Positions 59,453 through 64,000 of a stretch of 64,000 nt of DNA are shown here, piece by piece. Every line of letters starts with the position of its first letter. Within the stretch, counting starts at the first letter, position 1. Source of the DNA: Paenibacillus sp. S150 (GTDB taxonomy: Bacteria > Bacillota > Bacilli > Paenibacillales > Paenibacillaceae); the NCBI RefSeq assembly GCF_019352175.1, contig NZ_JACBYI010000039.1, positions 1-64,000 of the forward strand, in the 5' to 3' direction. A program made the position numbers and the translations under genes. Below the pieces are notes generated by a model. That model made no database searches. It saw nothing but the letters and a program-made list of their open reading frames with translations, and had not been told where the DNA came from.

Positions 59453-60355
59453 GTGAAGAATTCCGTTTATTTACGCAGACATTGGCAGCTGTATGCTTTG
59501 CTTGTACTGCCGGTCATTTACTTTATCATATTTAAATACGGACCCATGTATGGGGTGCAGATAGCTTTTAAGGACTTTAACTTTTTCCAGGGAATTGGCG
59601 GCAGTGAATGGGTCGGACTGGATACCTTCCGGGAAGTGTTTCAGAACAACAACTTCTTCAAGGCGCTGCGCAACACGCTGATGCTCAACCTGCTGGACCT
59701 GATCGTTTCCTTTCCCGCACCTTTGATTCTGGCGATCATGCTCTACGAGCTGAGAATTACCTGGTTCAAAAAAATTGCCCAGACCATCCTGTATATCCCC
59801 CACTTTATTTCCTGGGTTATTATCGGCGGCATTGCGCTGCAGGTCTTCGGAACCCAATCGGGGTTCATCAACAATCTGCTGACAGGAATGGGCCTGGAGG
59901 CGATTCCCTTCCTCTCGGACAAAAATTATTGGCTCGCCACCTATCTTCTGATCGGCGTATGGCAGAGCGCGGGCTGGGGAACCATCCTGTACCTGGCGGC
60001 ACTGACCGGGATCAACAAAGAGCTGTTTGAGGCAGCGGAGGTGGATGGGGCAAGCCGCTTCAAGAAGATTCTGCACATTTCCTTGCCGGGCATCAAAACC
60101 ACGATTGCCACACTGCTCATCATCAACCTGGGCAATATGATTTCCATCGGCTTCGACCGTCCGTTCATTATCGGCAACGTCGCTGTACGGGATTATTCCG
60201 AAGTGCTGAGCACTTTTGTCTACCGTATAGGTATTGAGTCGGGACAAATTTCACTGGCAACGGCTGTTGGCCTGTTCCAAGCGGTGGTCGGACTGGTCTT
60301 CCTGCTCGGTTCAAACTATGCATCCAAGAAGCTGGCGGATGAGAGCATACTCTGA
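59453..60355 (+). CDS. LplB-type sugar ABC permease, second system
   Basis: A 300-residue permease from GTG 59453, nine bases after AAGGAGA (GTG 59444 is too close to it). YFIIFKYGPMYGVQIAFKDF and the EAA loop FEAAEVDGASRFKKILHISL mark LplB. It follows the receptor gene after 86 bases, and the LplC gene follows 40 bases later. Confidence 0.92.
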   Translation: MKNSVYLRRHWQLYALLVLPVIYFIIFKYGPMYGVQIAFKDFNFFQGIGGSEWVGLDTFREVFQNNNFFKALRNTLMLNLLDLIVSFPAPLILAIMLYELRITWFKKIAQTILYIPHFISWVIIGGIALQVFGTQSGFINNLLTGMGLEAIPFLSDKNYWLATYLLIGVWQSAGWGTILYLAALTGINKELFEAAEVDGASRFKKILHISLPGIKTTIATLLIINLGNMISIGFDRPFIIGNVAVRDYSEVLSTFVYRIGIESGQISLATAVGLFQAVVGLVFLLGSNYASKKLADESIL

Positions 60356-60395
60356 TCCGGAGCCGGAATAAACAGAGAAAGAGGGGGAATGAAAA

Positions 60396-61268
60396 ATGAG
60401 TGAACGCGCAGTGAGCCGGATATTTGATATCTTTAATGTCCTGCTGATTACTTTCGTTGTGATTTTGTGCCTGATGCCTTTTATTCATATTATTGCGGTA
60501 TCCTTAAGCTCCAGCCGTCCGATAATGGCGGGACTGGTCAGCTTTTTCCCCAGAGACTTCAGCTTTGAAGCTTACGCCCAGGTTTTTTCCGATATGTCCA
60601 TGATCCGCTCCCTTGGCTTTACAATCTTTCTGACCATTCTGGCTACAGCTCTGTCTATGGCCATGACGATAGCCGTTGCGTTTGCCCTGTCCAAAAAGGA
60701 TCTGCGGGGACGAAAATGGTTCATGCTGATCATTGTCATTACGATGTTCTTCAGCGGCGGGATTATTCCCGATTATATTCTGGTCCGCAGCCTCAACCTG
60801 CTGGATACAGTCTGGGCGCTGGTGCTGCCGGGGCTGATCAGCCCCTTTTATATGATTATCCTGATTTCTTTCCTGAACAGCATTCCCAAAAGCCTGGAGG
60901 AGGCCGCGGAGATTGACGGCACCACGCATCTGGGCACCTTGTTCCGCATTATTCTGCCGTTGTCGCTTCCCGCACTGGCTACGCTCAGCCTGTTCTATGC
61001 CGTGGGCCGCTGGAATGGCTTCCAGGACGCCCTGATGTATATCAACAATACCAATCTGTACCCGCTGCAGCTCAAGCTGTATCAGATGATCCAGAACAAT
61101 CAGGTGAGCGATCTGATGCAGCAGGAGGGGCTGGGCATGAACAAGCTGATGCCGGAGAGCCTGAAGGCGGCAAGTGTAGTGTTCACCACGCTTCCGATTC
61201 TGATCGTCTATCCGTTCCTGCAGCGCTACTTCATCAGCGGCATGATGGTCGGGGCGGTCAAGGGCTAA
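60396..61268 (+). CDS. LplC-type sugar ABC permease, second system
   Basis: A 290-residue permease with six helices. SLEEAAEIDGTTHLGTLFRI is the EAA loop and YPFLQRYFISGMMVGAVKG the typical C-terminus. It pairs with the preceding LplB protein. As in the first system no ATPase gene is present. Confidence 0.92.
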   Translation: MSERAVSRIFDIFNVLLITFVVILCLMPFIHIIAVSLSSSRPIMAGLVSFFPRDFSFEAYAQVFSDMSMIRSLGFTIFLTILATALSMAMTIAVAFALSKKDLRGRKWFMLIIVITMFFSGGIIPDYILVRSLNLLDTVWALVLPGLISPFYMIILISFLNSIPKSLEEAAEIDGTTHLGTLFRIILPLSLPALATLSLFYAVGRWNGFQDALMYINNTNLYPLQLKLYQMIQNNQVSDLMQQEGLGMNKLMPESLKAASVVFTTLPILIVYPFLQRYFISGMMVGAVKG

Positions 61269-61286
61269 GGGGAGGGAGGAAGACAA

Positions 61287-62990
61287 ATGACACAGGCGAT
61301 GATAGACAGACTCACGAAGCAGCAGCGGTTCCTGGTGCAGCAGTCGCTGGCGATGATGGACCCGCTCTATGACGGGGAGATGGAGCTGCTCAGGGACGAA
61401 GAAGAGTCCGGCAGGCACAATACCCGCAGCAGCGCGCATTATGCGCTGGCTCTGCTTATCCGGGGGGCTGACGGTGATGCCGGACGGGCGCGCAAAGTGC
61501 TGGAGCGGGTGATGGATATGCAGTTCGACTGTCCGGACGAAATTTACCACGGCACCTTCCGCACCTCCCCCCAGGCAGCCTTGCCTCCGGCAGGCAACTA
61601 TGACTGGAAGAAGTTCGCCCCGGGCTTCAGCTTTTTCCTGAGCGAGACGGTGGAGAAGGTCGGGCGGCAATTAACCGGCCGGCTGTCGGCAGAAGGGAAT
61701 CTGGCGGCAGCGGGTCTGGATGACAAGACCATTAGACAATCCCTGCGGAATGCAGTGGATGAAGTGCTGCCCCCTGTATGGAGAAGCTATGATCCGAACT
61801 GGCGTGAATTCATCGCCTGCACCTTTGCGCTCATTCTTGATCAATTTGAAGGTATGCTGCCGCAAGAGCTGGTCCGCCGGATGGATGAAGCGATGAAGAG
61901 GGCGGCAGCTGCTTCAATTGACCGCCGTGTCTCCGACGCGATTCCGATGAACTCGAATATTGTACTTATGCATATCTTCATTGTCCACTACTACGGGCAC
62001 CGGTTTGCAAATGCGGGCTGGATGGCGCATGCGGACCGGGAGGCGGCGGAAACGATGGCTGCTTATGAGGAATTCGGTTCCCTGGCGGAGTTCAATACGT
62101 CTACCTATTACGGGGTGGATCTGACCGTGCTGGGGATGTGGAGAGTGTACGGCAAATCTCCTTCCATCCGGCAAACCGGACGCATGCTTGAGCATGGACT
62201 CTGGGGCAATATCGCACAGTTCTATAATCCGAATCTGGAGAATCTGTCGGGGCCCTTCTCCCGGGCCTATGAGATGGAGCTGACCGGCCACAGCTCGATA
62301 GGCGTCTTTCTCTATCTGGCACTGGGGGAAGGCTATGAATATATGGCTGCCGTCAATTGCGAAACCAGCCATGACCCGCTGATTGCCCTGGCGGGCGTGG
62401 ACCTTCCGGAAGAGCTGCTCCCGCAGTTTAAGGCGCATAGCGGAGACCGCAGAACCGAACGGAGGTTCCGCGAGCTTTGCGAACGGGACAAGCCCGGAGA
62501 GAACCGCAATTTGTGCACCGCCGCCGCCTGGATTGAAGGCCGGCGGATGCTCGGAGCGATGTCGGGCAGCCGGAACACGAACGGACAGATGCACCCGGCG
62601 ACCATCCACTGGATGAATGCCCGGGGGGAGAAATGCTACCTGCGGCTGCTCCGCAGGGAGAAGGGCAAAGGCTGGAACACCCACCTGCGGGGGGTGATCT
62701 TCGAGGCCGGTGTGGAAAAGGATCTGCTGGCCGTTGATGTCCGGCTGGATACGGATGTGGACATAGAGGTTTATTTTGAAATCAGCGGACCCGGACTGTC
62801 CTCCGCGGAGATTGCTCCTGAACGCTGGCTGCTGCCGAATCTAAGCTGCACGGTGTCTGCCGCCGCTCCGGACCCGGCGGTTTACTGGGACCGGGAAGGA
62901 AAGCTGCTGGAGATTATTTATTTGCACCGCCCCCAGGACGGGAAGGCGCGCATGAGCTTTACTCTGCGGCTGGACCCGCTCCATCCATAA
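61287..62990 (+). CDS. Unrecognised cytoplasmic protein of a sugar ABC operon, probably a toroid-fold carbohydrate enzyme
   Basis: A 567-residue soluble protein, 18 bases after the LplC gene with GGGAGGGAGG upstream, so surely in the operon. The first 350 residues are almost all helical, with paired-helix periodicity (SAHYALALLIRGADGDAGRA, NWREFIACTFALILDQFEGM, DAIPMNSNIVLMHIFIVHYY), as in (alpha/alpha)6 toroids of polysaccharide lyases and glycosidases. Conserved-looking polar segments are FNTSTYYGVDLTVLGMW and FYNPNLENLSGPFSRAYEME. The C-terminal 130 residues are beta-rich. I do not recognise the family; a lyase or hydrolase for the imported sugar is an inference. Confidence 0.55.
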   Translation: MTQAMIDRLTKQQRFLVQQSLAMMDPLYDGEMELLRDEEESGRHNTRSSAHYALALLIRGADGDAGRARKVLERVMDMQFDCPDEIYHGTFRTSPQAALPPAGNYDWKKFAPGFSFFLSETVEKVGRQLTGRLSAEGNLAAAGLDDKTIRQSLRNAVDEVLPPVWRSYDPNWREFIACTFALILDQFEGMLPQELVRRMDEAMKRAAAASIDRRVSDAIPMNSNIVLMHIFIVHYYGHRFANAGWMAHADREAAETMAAYEEFGSLAEFNTSTYYGVDLTVLGMWRVYGKSPSIRQTGRMLEHGLWGNIAQFYNPNLENLSGPFSRAYEMELTGHSSIGVFLYLALGEGYEYMAAVNCETSHDPLIALAGVDLPEELLPQFKAHSGDRRTERRFRELCERDKPGENRNLCTAAAWIEGRRMLGAMSGSRNTNGQMHPATIHWMNARGEKCYLRLLRREKGKGWNTHLRGVIFEAGVEKDLLAVDVRLDTDVDIEVYFEISGPGLSSAEIAPERWLLPNLSCTVSAAAPDPAVYWDREGKLLEIIYLHRPQDGKARMSFTLRLDPLHP

Positions 62991-63045
62991 CCCTATCAGG
63001 CTGGACCTCAAGCCGGGCGGGAGGTCTGTCTTTTGCCAATAACCT

Positions 63046-64000
63046 ATGAAGAAGGAAGAATGCAACTTGGAGAATACGGCGATAATACCTGTGCAAGCCA
63101 AAATGGAGCTGATGAAGCTCCGTTTGGTATATCTGTTTTCAGGCCTCGCGGGCGGATTGTTTAATCCCTATTTGACAACCCTGTTTGTTCATCAGGGACT
63201 GGGGGCCGATGCAGCCGGGGTGTTGATGTCGGTGGGGACGTTATTATCCATTCTGGTGCAGCCCGTCTGGGGCCTGCTGGTGGACCGCTACCGCCAGACG
63301 AAGCTTGTGCTGATTCTAAGTATATCTGTCCCCGCCTGCCTTTCTTTCTTTTATGGCTATAAGTATTTCATAGTGATCGTAATGGCATATATCCTGTCGA
63401 TTGTCTTTCAGGCCACACAAAGCCCAATTGCCGATTCCTATGCCGTCTCGGCAGCGAAGAAGGCGTTCACCTCCTACGGAACAATCCGCATGCTGGGCAG
63501 CCTGGGCACAGCTCTGGGCGGCTATGCGGGCGGACTCTATTTGTCTAACTTCGGAATTACACAGCTGTGGATGCCATTTCTGGCCCTCAGCCTTGCAAGT
63601 GCCGTTACTGTGCTGAGCCTGTCACGCAGTACGGAGAACAATGCCGCTGCGATTTCGTTGTCCCAAGGTCTCAAAGAACTGCTGGGGAACCGGCTGTTTG
63701 TAATGTTTCTGGCCGCCTGTTTTTTTGTGAACCAGACACTTACCGCCTACAACTCCTTTTTCGTGCTGGCCTTTCAGGATGCCGGGGGCAGCTATTCTTT
63801 GGTAGGCACCGCATTGCTGCTGGCTTCCCTGACCAATATTCCCTCCATGCTGCTGGCCGCCAGGATTCTCCGCAGGCTTGGGCATGAACGCACATTGCTG
63901 CTGGCCGCTTTTTTCTATGCCTTGCGGTGGGCGATTCAATGGCTGTTCCCGGTTCCCGCAGTAATGGTCGGCATTCAGGTGCTGCACGGCTTGTCCTTCG
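63046..64000 (+). CDS. MFS transporter (partial, runs off the window)
   Basis: An open frame from ATG 63046 (TTG 63067 after GAAGGAAG or ATG 63103 are other possible starts) runs 318 codons to the end of the window without stop. It has nine or more hydrophobic helices and a motif A-like loop WGLLVDRYRQTKLVL between helices 2 and 3, followed by QATQSPIADSYAVSAA in helix 4-5 region, typical of the LacY/NHS-like MFS_1 group. It lies 55 bases after the toroid-like gene and may be co-transcribed. Likely moves a sugar or nucleoside; direction unknown. Confidence 0.8.
   Translation, partial: MKKEECNLENTAIIPVQAKMELMKLRLVYLFSGLAGGLFNPYLTTLFVHQGLGADAAGVLMSVGTLLSILVQPVWGLLVDRYRQTKLVLILSISVPACLSFFYGYKYFIVIVMAYILSIVFQATQSPIADSYAVSAAKKAFTSYGTIRMLGSLGTALGGYAGGLYLSNFGITQLWMPFLALSLASAVTVLSLSRSTENNAAAISLSQGLKELLGNRLFVMFLAACFFVNQTLTAYNSFFVLAFQDAGGSYSLVGTALLLASLTNIPSMLLAARILRRLGHERTLLLAAFFYALRWAIQWLFPVPAVMVGIQVLHGLSF

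Overview
The window looks like chromosome from a Paenibacillus-type, spore-forming Firmicute. The main reasons are an uninterrupted sporulation sigma factor sigK, an AmaP/DUF2273/Asp23 module, several LplB/LplC-type sugar ABC transporters with YesS/YesN-like AraC regulators, AGGAGG ribosome sites with frequent GTG/TTG starts, and intergenic DNA full of short interspersed repeats. No rRNA, tRNA, CRISPR array or intact transposase gene was seen.

Layout. 1-1000 is repeat-rich non-coding DNA (one arm of a diverged ~0.54 kb inverted repeat whose partner is at 28.1-28.6 kb, plus a small element with terminal inverted repeats). 1001-2280 is an envelope-stress operon (amaP, DUF2273, Asp23). 2440-20126 is a large catabolic locus: a divergent IclR regulator; an operon of pxpB, pxpC, a NitT/TauT-type ABC importer and a UbiD-family decarboxylase; then pxpA with a fumarate-reductase-like flavoprotein; then a lone [2Fe-2S] protein and a molybdenum hydroxylase set (FAD, 2Fe-2S and Mo subunits, XdhC and MocA maturation factors, and a dihydroxyphthalate-decarboxylase-like protein). 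I read it as a pathway that imports an aromatic, probably N-heterocyclic, carboxylate, decarboxylates it, hydroxylates the ring to a lactam, reduces it, and opens the lactam with the ATP-dependent PxpABC enzyme. The substrate is not known.

20464-31140 is a genomic graveyard around sigK: a broken AraC gene, a dehydrogenase tail, intact sigK, then an AT-richer island of frameshifted defence genes (Mrr-like nuclease, HsdR tail, a DUF4145-like gene, and a zeta-type toxin with an intact small upstream partner), ending in a 5'-truncated second copy of sigK. A PadR regulator with its partner gene, an ABC exporter fragment and a broken AlkD-like gene follow.

31143-35180 holds an HD-GYP-like protein with altered metal ligands, a small alpha-CTD-like protein, and a DHA2 efflux pump with a divergent TetR regulator. 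35311-36152 is a 51-bp minisatellite and other repeats.

36460-47691 is a carbohydrate operon: secreted GH5, ABC permeases, binding protein, membrane AraC regulator, GH94 phosphorylase-like protein and beta-glucuronidase. 47943-52103 carries an ABC ATPase divergent from an AraC gene, a PD-(D/E)XK-like protein, a second 51-bp minisatellite related to the first, a VOC protein and an SDR. 52306-64000 holds a GH115 alpha-glucuronidase, a convergent AraC gene, a phosphoesterase, and a second sugar ABC importer with an unrecognised large protein and an MFS transporter cut by the window end. Together the sugar genes point to uronic-acid-bearing polysaccharide such as glucuronoxylan, used inside the cell after import of oligosaccharides.
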